Below are positions 14,401-22,518 of a stretch of DNA of 64,000 nucleotides, piece by piece. The stretch comes from Thereva unica. Taxonomy: Eukaryota; Arthropoda; Insecta; Diptera; Therevidae. The position numbers and the translations under genes are program-made. The DNA is taken from positions 166,299,850 to 166,363,849 of the forward strand of contig OX465283.1 of assembly GCA_949987705.1 (NCBI GenBank). Direction: 5' to 3'. Below the pieces are notes generated by a model. The model saw only the letters and a program-made list of their open reading frames with translations. It was not told the origin of the DNA and ran no database searches. The stretch's first letter is position 1, and every line of letters starts with the position of its first letter.

Positions 14401-16462
14401 CTCAGATCCATTTTGTTTTGGTCTTTTTCCGAAAAAATACGATACCCAAAGTTTCAGATCGATCGGAGGCGATTTGCAGATAGTCGCCGTACAATTTTGT
14501 TGAAAAAAGCAGATTTCTCGCGAAGGACGCGGTTCACCGAACTTGGATTGAAGCAACTTCGGCTGCGTGTGCCTGATTTTAGCAATGTATGGCTTAAATA
14601 AAAGATTTCGAAGCCAAAAAAACGAAGCCGTGACACTAATTGCAGGGGATTTTTGATCAGCTTTGCCTGTTATACTTCGATCAAAGCCTTCAAATGAGCT
14701 GAAAGGATGCCTGCATCATATCTATGGAACAGTTTTGAAAAAACCAACTTTTGGACGTTTCAAATGGCGAAACTCCAATCGATATTATTGGGAATCAAAA
14801 ATACGAAAAAAATGTCCTTAATGTCGGCTACTGTATATTACAGGCATTGTAATTTTCTCTTCGGAATTCGTTGACGGGCAAAAACACTCCCTCATAGCAT
14901 CTGACCACGACAAGAGTGGCAAGATTTTGAGATTTCCAATTGTTTTGGCGCACGCCATACTATTGGCTTATGGGTGCAGCGAGACGCACCGGGTTCCAGC
15001 TAGTAGTTCATAAATTACTTCGTTCATTAGTTAGGCTCAGAAGGCAATTTCAATTGCAAAGTAGACTGTTAATAATAATAGTCCCCCCATAACAGTTAAG
15101 CAAACATATGGTTTTGGTTTGATCCTCGGGAAGATCGCTTTTTTTGTTATGTGACACACTAGAGACTTAGGGAAGGCCCCTTTGTACTGTCGACCATGTT
15201 TTTTTTTCTTTTATTTTTTGAAATGTCGAACAGCAGCTCTAGTCGGAAGATAGAGAGAGAAGTGAACGAAAGAACTGTCACAACCGCTGCGGTATTTTTT
15301 ATTTCACCTACTCCCAACCATTTTGCGACTCGGACATCGGGGTATCGAGACCAACTCGCTGGAGTGTTATGCTTCCTGAAACGAGTTAAATCTCATCAAC
15401 CAACCGATGACATGCGCTTGGTGGAGCGGGGAACAACTAGTGAAGGCTATGACAGGAGGAATCAGGAATGCAAAGAGGGAAGAAGAAAGAAGGAAAGTTA
15501 TGTAGGTGGGAAATTGGGAAAGGCTAGGACCGTGGCACCGCCGGGAATCGAACCCGGGACCTCTGGGATAGTAGTCAGGCGCCTTACCCCTAGACTACTG
15601 AGGCCCTAACTGGGCTTATAACGCGATGCTGTCCTTGGATAAGATCACTTCCAACGTGATGCTGTCTTTGGATATTAAACATAAAAGCATGCCTCTAAAG
15701 TACTCTTTATGATAAAAGCATTTCATTTCAAATGCTGTCGTCCTTTTTAATTTAAACTGACAACGCAATAAATTAGTTGCATACTTTGTGCGATGCAAAA
15801 GAGTTGCAAACAAAAATCAAAATCAAGTACTGTCGCCACGTTATGAAATCCTTTCTTTATTCGCTTTATTTATCTTCTCAAAACCAACTAAAAATCTAAT
15901 TTCAGATGGAATTGCAGACGTGCATTTGTGAGTCCTGTCACGGCTGCTTCCGTTCTCGAAGTTTTGCCCCATCCTCGAAAAAGGAGAGTGCTTAATATAA
16001 AACCGAGCTTAATCCCTGCTCCGTACACTTCCGTCTGGCTGAATGCATTTCATTTTCGCTTAAACCTCTAGACCAAGCTCAATACACAGCCTTTATTCTA
16101 GTTCGCCATTGCCGTCCTCAATGCCTGAAGGAGGTTTTGTGATAGCGCAGCCCTTCGGTTTTAATTATTTGCTTCATATAAGCCACTAGAGATGGCGACT
16201 GCACGTGAATCAACTCTAATTATCACCAATTAAAATTCTAAAACCTCGCAATTATCTTGGAAAAATGTGGCCGCTTTCCTGTAGTGCTCCTGCCTCTATG
16301 ACAGTCTAACGGAGCTGCATAAATTAATTCTGCTACTTTAAAATTTATTTTTTAATTGCAGGGAGGTGTGGCCTGAGAATGACTGCTTTGGGGCCATTTC
16401 TTCAGCTCCCGAGGATGAATTAATGCTGCTAAGGGAGATTTTCCTTTCAAATCTTGGCTCAG
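2337..16462 (+). CDS. timeout / timeless2 (TIMELESS family), 5' half of gene, 11 coding exons
   Basis: Gene-level entry. In animals TIMELESS/Timeout works in the nucleus with Tipin in the fork protection complex, supporting replication checkpoint signalling and sister cohesion; fly timeout also affects chromosome stability and light input to the clock. Eleven exons join in frame to about 647 residues: 2337-2438, 2499-2822, 6492-6749, 6942-7261, 7402-7587, 8016-8139, 8311-8474, 10047-10194, 10579-10712, 10836-10916, 16362-16462. All introns are GT-AG and all phases match. The product aligns by eye along vertebrate TIMELESS: ATCAALGYFDGD, LLIERILVLVRNVLQVPA, GRHSRFGGTYVLQ, LLWAIRFFMEFNR, FDMLLNNVCYVLEYRE, AYLRDVVEMANIFIKMMEKF, VPFDAA, REVWPEND. 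This is the TIMELESS N-terminal domain plus middle region. It lacks the PAS-like and cryptochrome-clock signatures expected of circadian timeless. The C-terminal half, including the PARP1-binding part in vertebrates, lies beyond the window, so the gene is partial only because of the window edge. Confidence 0.95.
2499..2822 (+). CDS. timeout coding exon 2
   Basis: Encodes 108 residues (HLIWILRRDIDNHEYRRHLG onward, through LQTDLVPML, LLVVLTNPTLLLYRN and YKEAFTSDY). The acceptor is tttctag. I place the donor at GTG|gtatgt, which gives KLHKVLGV joined to DWAVRS in exon 3. An earlier AAG|gttttag donor is possible and would drop four residues. The open frame continues into the intron for 14 codons, which are not homologous to the family. 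Confidence 0.92.
2990..4010 (-). mobile_element. Non-LTR retrotransposon remnant (RT block and ORF2 C-terminus)
   Basis: On the - strand, 2990-3205 encodes SRWEDDVKVEAAKSLNTRNW followed by SDVWRKKL, the C-terminal tail typical of RTE/CR1-like LINE ORF2 proteins. Near 3900-4010 the - strand encodes RFHLFIDFKQAYDSIERV, the first aspartate block of a reverse transcriptase. Most of the fingers/palm region between them is lost or replaced, so this is a dead, deleted copy. The clade is uncertain. Confidence 0.7.
3590..3842. repeat. Diverged tandem duplication, about 80 bp x2
   Basis: Two similar segments, about 3605-3668 and 3775-3836, share TTTCGTGAA, CAGGC followed by AAGG, and a GGGAAC/GGAAC-CCGGG block in the same order and orientation. 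They sit inside the LINE remnant and presumably came in with another element. I do not recognise the family. Confidence 0.45.
6492..6749 (+). CDS. timeout coding exon 3
   Basis: Encodes 86 residues from DWAVRSEEEGLLIERILVLV to LEIVCLMYREQ. This matches vertebrate TIMELESS at the LLIERILLLVRNILHVPA block and at DDASxHDQxxWAxHxSG almost residue for residue. Acceptor cttcacag, donor CAG|gtaggt, phase 0. Confidence 0.95.
6886..6902 (+). repeat. Short (CTG)n microsatellite in intron 3
   Basis: A run of CTG triplets (gctgctgctgctg) lies about 40 bp upstream of the exon 4 acceptor. It is too short to be remarkable. Confidence 0.6.
6942..7261 (+). CDS. timeout coding exon 4
   Basis: Encodes about 107 residues, including an arginine/lysine-rich helix (LVAVRRREKQKLIARPPPG) and the highly conserved GRHSRFGGTYVLQNVKSVSD block, ending at ERRSAFSV. 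Acceptor tcgtttcag. Donor TTAG|gtaaga in phase 2; the split codon AG+A restores arginine with exon 5, as in vertebrate RRSALNVRLFLRDFC. Confidence 0.95.
7402..7587 (+). CDS. timeout coding exon 5
   Basis: Encodes LCLREYCIEVLRSAYNTLVR through DDSYLLWAIRFFMEFNRLSS and LQLHLV, matching the family block HDETYYMWALAFFMAFNR. Acceptor ttttgtag, donor GAG|gtaaaa, phase 2 at the end. Confidence 0.93.
7588..8015 (+). other. timeout intron 5, with small palindrome
   Basis: A 428-bp AT-rich intron. The only structure noted is an 18-bp near-palindrome at 7930-7947 flanked by 9-bp direct repeats (TAACCAACC). Confidence 0.7.
8016..8139 (+). CDS. timeout coding exon 6
   Basis: Encodes ESLSVQCFHWVLTRIQNAMD and SRLWARRLHVTIQ, corresponding to vertebrate ETLSVRTFHFIEQNL and SWARRMHLALKAYQ. 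Acceptor tttttgcag, donor CAG|gtattt. Confidence 0.92.
8311..8474 (+). CDS. timeout coding exon 7
   Basis: Encodes TFRELLLSLLALKTLRDEKA through LLNNVCYVLEYRETILHLL and NESHSTK, matching the vertebrate IIKNNIFYVMEYRELFLALF block. The acceptor ttaattaaag has a poor pyrimidine tract. The donor gtaagt is consensus, phase 2. Confidence 0.92.
8833..8847 (+). repeat. C15 homopolymer
   Basis: An uninterrupted run of fifteen cytosines in an AT-rich intron. Length in such runs is easily miscalled, so the exact count should not be trusted. Confidence 0.8.
9646..9815. mobile_element. hAT-type miniature element (170 bp) with perfect 8-bp TSD
   Basis: The element is bounded by 15-bp inverted ends: TAGGGATGTTATGGA on the left and TCCATAACATCCCTG on the right, differing only at the outermost base. 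An exact 8-bp duplication, GTAATGAG, flanks it at 9638-9645 and 9816-9823. The 8-bp duplication and the CAGGGATG-like terminus are hallmarks of the hAT superfamily. The interior is built from TTTCGGTTACGG-like repeats and encodes nothing. Confidence 0.88.
10047..10194 (+). CDS. timeout coding exon 8
   Basis: Encodes AYLRDVVEMANIFIKMMEKF, then VVVQDKRRHRKKTTKSQTKQ. The first part matches vertebrate FLRDLVETTHLFLKMLERFC. The second is the lysine/arginine-rich stretch also present in vertebrates (KQKKRRKKKKK), a plausible nuclear localisation signal. Acceptor tctttcag, donor AAC|gtaagt. Confidence 0.94.
10195..10578 (+). other. timeout intron 8
   Basis: A 384-bp AT-rich intron in which no feature is seen. 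Confidence 0.8.
10579..10712 (+). CDS. timeout coding exon 9
   Basis: Encodes ENLDDIWAVLASEVSSALTK through EEEHPVPFDAAAEKSIDDQ. The VPFDAA motif is shared with vertebrate TIMELESS (VVPFDAASEVPVEEQ). Acceptor atttgcag, donor AA|gtaagt, phase 2. Confidence 0.93.
10836..10916 (+). CDS. timeout coding exon 10
   Basis: A short exon encoding EDCMLRIHKLLREEKIEHAI and ILMRSAR, like vertebrate [25 protein letters not shown]. Acceptor tgtttag, donor GAG|gtaagt; the split arginine codon is completed by exon 11. Confidence 0.93.
14170..15003 (+). mobile_element. Non-autonomous Helitron, 834 bp
   Basis: The left end reads TCTTACTAATATTATAAATG, the 5' terminus seen in many insect Helitrons. The right end has a short hairpin (GGTGC, loop, GCACC, 14974-14990) about ten bases before the terminal CTAG. 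The element lies between A (14169) and T (15004), the A-T insertion preference of Helitrons, and has no terminal repeats or target duplication. No RepHel protein is encoded, so it would be mobilised in trans if at all. Confidence 0.82.
15200..15605 (-). mobile_element. tRNA-derived SINE, copy 1
   Basis: On the - strand, 15605-15534 forms a tRNA-like head. It contains an A-box-like TAGTCTAGGGG and a perfect B box GGTTCGATTCC within a 5-bp T stem (CCGGG/CCCGG). The acceptor stem has two mismatches and the anticodon arm pairs poorly, so this is not a working tRNA. The body runs toward lower coordinates; its left end near 15200 is a guess. A second, more diverged copy of the head occurs at 22453-22518. 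Confidence 0.7.
16362..16462 (+). CDS. timeout coding exon 11
   Basis: Encodes EVWPENDCFGAISSAPEDEL and MLLREIFLSNLGS, matching vertebrate [28 protein letters not shown]. Acceptor ttaattgcag. Donor CAG|gtaagt in phase 1. This is the last timeout exon I can identify with confidence. Confidence 0.93.
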
Positions 16463-18975
16463 GTAAGTGTAAAGTTTTTAACTTTTTTTTCTCACCCAGG
16501 TGAATGTTAATATTTAAAAACTGTGGACTTAAAAGTTTCTTCTTGCTTAAGGTATTTCCAGGAATCTTTTGTAGATTTATTACATTTTCTCTTTTTTTGC
16601 TTAAAAAATTGTCGTTGAATTGAAGCCAGCAACCGAAAAGATTTAAGTTGAGTTGGCCGTCGTCGTGTCTTTGAACTTGGAAGCTTCATGCAAATTCTTA
16701 AATAATACAGACGCTTGCCGGCTCACCTTGCCCATTTCTTATCATTGATTTTGATGGGGGTGTAGCAAAATGATGAGGATGCACCTACACCTGCCATCAT
16801 TCGTTATATTTTATTCTCTACAGATTATCGTGCCATATACAAGTTATTATATTTCTAGACTTCTTTTGGGACTTCAATATGATTAAAGTATGTCCTTTTT
16901 ATTGTAAGTTATTTTCCACCAGGTCTTCCCCAAGATACAATCAAATAAATATTCAATTTTGTAAAATAACATATTGATGTCCTTAAAATTGCCTAGGTCT
17001 TCATCAATCATTCTCGACTTTAAGTAAAAGAAACCGCAATCTTAAGGTTGCCCCGAACAAACCGGTTTTGATAGAAATCTATTCATTTTTTTGCTCCCGA
17101 ACATACTCAACGATTGTACAGCTCAAATTAAATAAAATATTCAGTAAATATTTTTGGTATTCATGGGAAAAAGGTACAAGACATTGGTGAGAAAAAAGCG
17201 AAAAGATAAAGGCTCCCCTGAAAGGAAATTCTTTCATGGAGCCCACGTACACACACATTTCAACAACAAACAAGAGTAGGAAAGAAGAAATCCTACCCAG
17301 ACTGTAAGGACAATTCTTGAAATCGTTGACAGCGGAAGTAAAAGTCGAGTCCTTCCAGACAGGAAGGAGCCATTAATTATTCAAAACGTTTCATTTTTAA
17401 GGCTGTGAGGGCTCTCCCGTACACCATTTTTAGGCATACAAAATTGGCAGCATTTGGGCACGTCGACAGCCTTCAGTTATTTACAGGAAAATTACGGAAG
17501 AAAGTGCCACGCTTTTAAAATATTTTTTATCTAAATGGTTCTCGTGTCGCATGTCTTTTCGAATTATTTTTACATTAAAGCAGCTTTTCGGTTATTCAAG
17601 CTGACGTTAACCACTAGATCCTGGGAGAGAGAGCGGTGGATTGGGGTCACGAGCTCTGTTACAAAAGCTGCTCGATTAGTGTTTCTGGGCAGAGAATGGG
17701 GCGTCGTCCTTTCAGGCTTTTGGTCACGTGCAGAGGTACTGGATTTCTCCAGGTCATTAATTCCCTCTTAAATTGCAAATTTCAGTAACAGCATTAATAA
17801 ACCGATCTACAATAAGCTCTTGCTCAGCACTAGCCCAGGAGGAAAATTGGATCTATTTTCGGTGGAACCTCTTCTGCTCCAGTTGGGAGGAGAGTTCAGT
17901 AATAATCCACTAATCTCTAATGACTTGATTAAAACTTTTCCGAACTCTGGCAACTTTAACGAGAACTAAGTTGAGCGAAATATGATGCGATTAGCAGAAA
18001 ATTAATCTGTCTGCGGGATGAATACTTGTCGGATCCACCGCCTCTCCTGCAAGAAGGAAGCCTTTTGATCCTGAGTTATAAATCATCCGTAGCAAATGTC
18101 CCCTTTGGTGTGTTAACAACCTGATTGTGACAAGCATCAAATAAGTTGTTTATATCCAGCCACAAAGAACAACATTGTTCTCAACGGCGGCATGCTACTG
18201 TATCCGGGGTTCAGATTGTAGTTCCACACTTTGCCGTAACGTCAAGTTGTCGTTTTCGCACGGAGGAAATATTGAAAATTCCAAAACCTTCCGGTTACAT
18301 GTTAAACTCTGTAGTACCATAGTATGGGTATGTGTGTATTCTGACGATAAATGGAGTCGAAATGGGGGGTATTCAAAAGCTAACAGGAGTCCGGGACTTG
18401 TCTCATATTTCACCGCCCGCGGTAATTTAATTTTCCCTCTTGGCTCCCGCAGAATTGGGCTGACAGATGATTGACATCTTTGTTGGAGCTCTCGCGGCAA
18501 AAATGTTGAATTGTAAAAGAATTATGAGATTTAACGATTTTGGTTCCACGAAACATATGGGAACGGCTTTTCGAGGCATGTCCTCCAACGCAGAAAGGAA
18601 CTCAAGGCAGATTTTTCATTAAAAGTTTTGAATTGAGAAAGGAAAGCTGACTTCTAAAGATCAATGCACTGTTCAGAAAAGAAGGTTAGTCTCTAAAACA
18701 ATCTAAGATTTTAAATCTAATAATTTTTTCTTTGAAGGATAAGGATAATGCCTATTTTCTGGAGACATTACTATACAGGAACAACTAGATATAACAGAAT
18801 ATACAAGCGTGATCCAATTTCGTGCTACATATAGGTATATTCTCATGAGTTTCAAATAATAACCATGGTTCGTTGGAAATATTGCAATGCTTTTTGAAGT
18901 TGAGCGTAATCAATACGAAATTTGTTGTATTCGTTGAACAAGCTTCTTCTTCGTGTACTCTAAGATATTTTATAA

Positions 18976-19159
18976 GTGTCTTATCAGACGCAGAGTCTAC
19001 GAGAGTCGACGACAGAGTTGACGACAGAGTCGACCGAGTTGACGACAGAGTCGACCGAGTTGACGAAAGGGTCAGCCAACTCTCTCTCTCTGACTCTTTC
19101 GTCAAATCGGTCGACTCTCGTCAACTCTGTCGTGGACTCTGCGTCCGAAAGACACTTCC
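18976..19159. mobile_element. Foldback-like miniature element with 9-bp TSD
   Basis: The two halves are inverted copies of one another. Each starts with GTGTCTT, then GACGCAGAGTC, then runs of the subrepeat GACGACAGAGT(C/T)GAC, with a CTCTCTCT stretch near the centre. An exact 9-bp direct repeat, ATTTTATAA, flanks it at 18967-18975 and 19160-19168. A foldback structure with internal subrepeats and a 9-bp duplication is typical of foldback and Mutator-like elements. The outermost four bases on the right (TTCC) have no partner on the left. There is no coding capacity. Confidence 0.78.
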
Positions 19160-21903
19160 ATTTTATAATACGTTTTGCTAAGTGGAAAAAATTAGTAGTT
19201 GGTTGTGATTAGAGACATTTATGTAAGCTTCTTAGAAATCTTTAAACAGATGTTTTAAGTACTCCTTCCATTATTCACAATCTCCAGGCAATTTATCGGA
19301 ACAAATTAAGATTCCTATAACTCATTAGCTGTTATAATGGCAATAATTAAAATAATTACGTTTTTTCATCTCGCATAACAATTAATTAATTATCAAGCCA
19401 AGGAAGAAAATTGAAAAAAGCAAATCTTGACATTATCATGCTTTAAATTAATGTAACCCTTCACGCAAATTTCATTTCGTTCATTCGTCATCTTAATGAA
19501 CCTCAACAACTCGCTAGGATAATAAATTACACCCCCTAAAAAATGACCCTTAATTACTTAAAATGATGCCGGGATCAAACTTTTAAGTAGCAAACGGAGC
19601 ATTTTACCCCTTTGCGAGTGGCAAGAGGGGACAATTGCTAGTACACGAGATCCGAAAATCTTCGCAATAGAAAAATTATGACAGATAAGTCTCTATCGAT
19701 TGACTTCTTGTGGCTTTTATCATATTATCAGAAACACTGACAGTTGCCAAGAGGATATCGGAGCCCTTTGTGCGTTCAAGTTTGCATGTAGGATAAATCA
19801 AAGCAGTAAAATACACAAATAGCCCGTAGCAAAGAAGGTTTTCCAAGTGAGTGAAGGAAACGAAATTTATCCAGCCGAGCTGGCTAGAATATTATAATCA
19901 GTTTCTCTACATGTATTCATAAATGCCCTTAATGGCGTGTTATCCTTTATTTACGATGCCAGGATTCAAAAGGCCCGTTGTGATATATCATGTGAGCAGT
20001 GTGTTCGTCCGTGAACGGATTCTCTAAGCTTCTTGTAAAGCAGTGTTTCTGTTAGGAAGTCAAGTCAATCTCGTATGCACACATCGGAGGGATGAATACT
20101 GTGTATATGGGTTCTCCATACCAATATAAATAATCCCGGGATCGGTTCCCGAAAAAGGATTTCTAAAAGTGAAGAAGTATGCTTCCATAGTCCTGGGTAA
20201 ATCGTCGTACAAAGGATAAGGGGGGAACATCGAATTCGTAAAGGAGCAAATGAGAAGCTAAACCCACCTTTATCCTTAGGGCCAATAACGCGCTGGGTTT
20301 GCTTAATGCTATTTTTCAGTTGTTTATTGAAAGTTTTGGCTCAGAGAGATGTGTACGGATTATAAAGTTATCCAGACTTTCTGAATGGAGAAAGGGTTTT
20401 TTGGGGGGGATGATCGTTTTATGCTTAGTTACATAATGTAAGTAGATATATTTAAATGTGCAGGTATATTTAAAAAATAATTAATTATCCTGCGAAGGGA
20501 GGGTTGCAAATTGGGGATTTGCTATTTTCGGTCAATACGGGGAAATGGTTTAAGGGACGTTCGATAGTATTGGTGTATATATTCGTCTGAGTGTAAATAA
20601 ATTACGTAGAGTTACGTCTATTTACGTAGATGCGACAGATCCCTAGAAGTTATGCTAGTTATTTCGTAAATAATGTGGAATAACTGTTAGTCACACATCT
20701 CATATGACTCGGTGGATTGGTAGACGAGTGTATTTGCGATTGAGATTGTTCAAACTTGCACTGTTTAACTAATGAAGAGATGTTTATGATAAAAATATTT
20801 GCTTATTACGAAAATTGTTTCTATTTACTTTTGAGATGTCATTCTACCTCTTCAAAATCAAATTATGAGCTATTTTCCGCAAGTAACCTCAAACATACAT
20901 ACATATTCCGTGAGAGGTTTTTGCTACAGCTTTACCAGACGTCAAATCTTAGAGTAAATAAAATGTAAATTACAAAGTGAACTTTTGCTGCCCATACCAG
21001 ATGTACAGGAAGCACGCCCTACCTTAATTTATCGTTTTTTTTTACCCAAAGTAAAAGGTCACCGTTCCTACGTGGAACTTTTGGTTGCCTATAGCCGAGC
21101 TCTCCTACCTACTTTATATGTACGTCATCAGCGACAATTGAAATGCCTTCGTTTTTGTGATGAATGTTTTTTTTCTTATTTTTAGTTAAAATTCTAAGAA
21201 AACGTACAAATAATCTAAAGAATTCTACATACACAATTATTTTCTTTGAAATTCGTTGAAAATTTCTAGGAATTCTCGATGAGGAAAGCATTTTCATGTT
21301 TACAAGGAATCTCTTGGAAAATTAACTTCGTGATGTCTTTTTCCGGTAGCGTAATTATAAGCTAATCACTGTAATTTCGCTTTGACGGACGGGGAAAATC
21401 GGATATTTGATGTTTAATAAACAATTTTTGGGAAGTGAATTTATTTATAAGAACGTTCTTCACATAAAATCCGAATGGTAGTTTTTTCATTTTATATTTT
21501 TAAGATTCTTAATTCTTGTTGTTTTGCAGATGAGAAAAATAAAGCAGGTAAATTGCCTTTAGTAGAGAATTCAGAGTAGAGCACAACACAATTTAAAGTC
21601 GTGTTTGAAAATTGTATCTTTAACAATAATCGACAATGAATCACTGAATTGTTAGTGGAAATCGGAGGGCTAATATCGGCTTTTATTCCTTTATCGGAAA
21701 AGGTAATTGCGCTTCTTTTTCATTACAAGTTTATTACACAATTTCAAATTTTTATTGTAGAATATATTTGGGCAAACTAGGTGCTTATGTTGTTGCACAG
21801 TATTATAGCAAAAAGTTCCATTAATTTGATCATGTCGACCCTTTTTTTTGTAAAGATGGAAGACAAGACAGAACGGAGTTATCTAACTATCGAAGGTCCG
21901 TAC

Positions 21904-22451
21904 CAGGGCCGGCGTTTGACTTTTTTGCGCCCGGTGCAGTATGCCATATTGCACCCTCATCATACACAAACACTCTGTGGAGTTCCCTTATTACATGAAA
22001 ATGAAGGCATGGGAAACCTTTTTCACCTCTGTCTAAAATTTCACCGCGTCCAATTGCGCCCGGTGGAAATACACTAGTTGGACCTATGAAAGCGCCCTCC
22101 TGCCTTTTACTAATCAGGATTTGCTTCGCGATCCTGCTTTTGTACTCAGTTTGCTTGCGCTTTAACTTCACAAAACTCTCCCGCTAATTCTGTTTAATAT
22201 TCCAAAAGGTTTTTCGGTGTTGACTGCACTTCCCTAAATATTTCCAGCACAATCCTGGGCTCCGAACATCTGTAGTACTTTACACTCGGATCTTGGCGCT
22301 TTCGACAACTTCGGAACAGAGGCGATCCAGGTGTTTCGCGAATAATTAGGAAATCAGGAGAACGAAATGGAATTGGATTAGCCAATTTCTTAATTTTGAA
22401 ATTGCGCCCGGTGCAAGTGCACCATTTGCACCAATGAAAGCGCCGCCCCTG
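21904..22451. mobile_element. Non-autonomous hAT element (548 bp) with perfect 8-bp TSD
   Basis: The inverted ends are CAGGGCCGGCG (left) and CGCCGCCCCTG (right). The exact duplication GTCCGTAC lies at 21896-21903 and 22452-22459. Inside, TTGCGCCCGGTG occurs near both ends and once in the middle. No transposase is visible. The right flank is the head of a tRNA-derived SINE, so the element inserted into a pre-existing SINE copy. Confidence 0.85.
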
Positions 22452-22452
22452 G

Positions 22453-22518
22453 TCCGTACCATGGAGTTGTCGAACCACGAACCTCTGGGATAGTAATCGG
22501 CCCTTAACCTAGGCTCAG
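22453..22518 (-). mobile_element. tRNA-derived SINE head, copy 2 (interrupted)
   Basis: The run CGAACC, then ACCTCTGGGATAGTAATCGG, then CCCTTAACCTAGGCTCAGG matches the head of the SINE at 15534-15605 with scattered substitutions. A hAT element (21904-22451) interrupts it; the remaining tail should lie left of 21896, but I could not align it. Confidence 0.6.

Larger units (their letters stand above)
10917..16361 (+). other. timeout intron 10
   Basis: A 5.4-kb intron holding a Helitron (14170-15003) and a tRNA-derived SINE (about 15200-15605). The stretch from 10917 to 14169 is AT-rich and I see nothing in it. Confidence 0.75.

Noticed and set aside
15534..15605. Functional tRNA gene on the - strand
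   Set aside because: The acceptor stem has two mismatches and the anticodon arm pairs poorly; a second diverged copy exists. A SINE head is the better explanation.
15196..15609. 137-codon + strand frame
   Set aside because: It spans the SINE, including its tRNA-like head read backward, and has no protein similarity.
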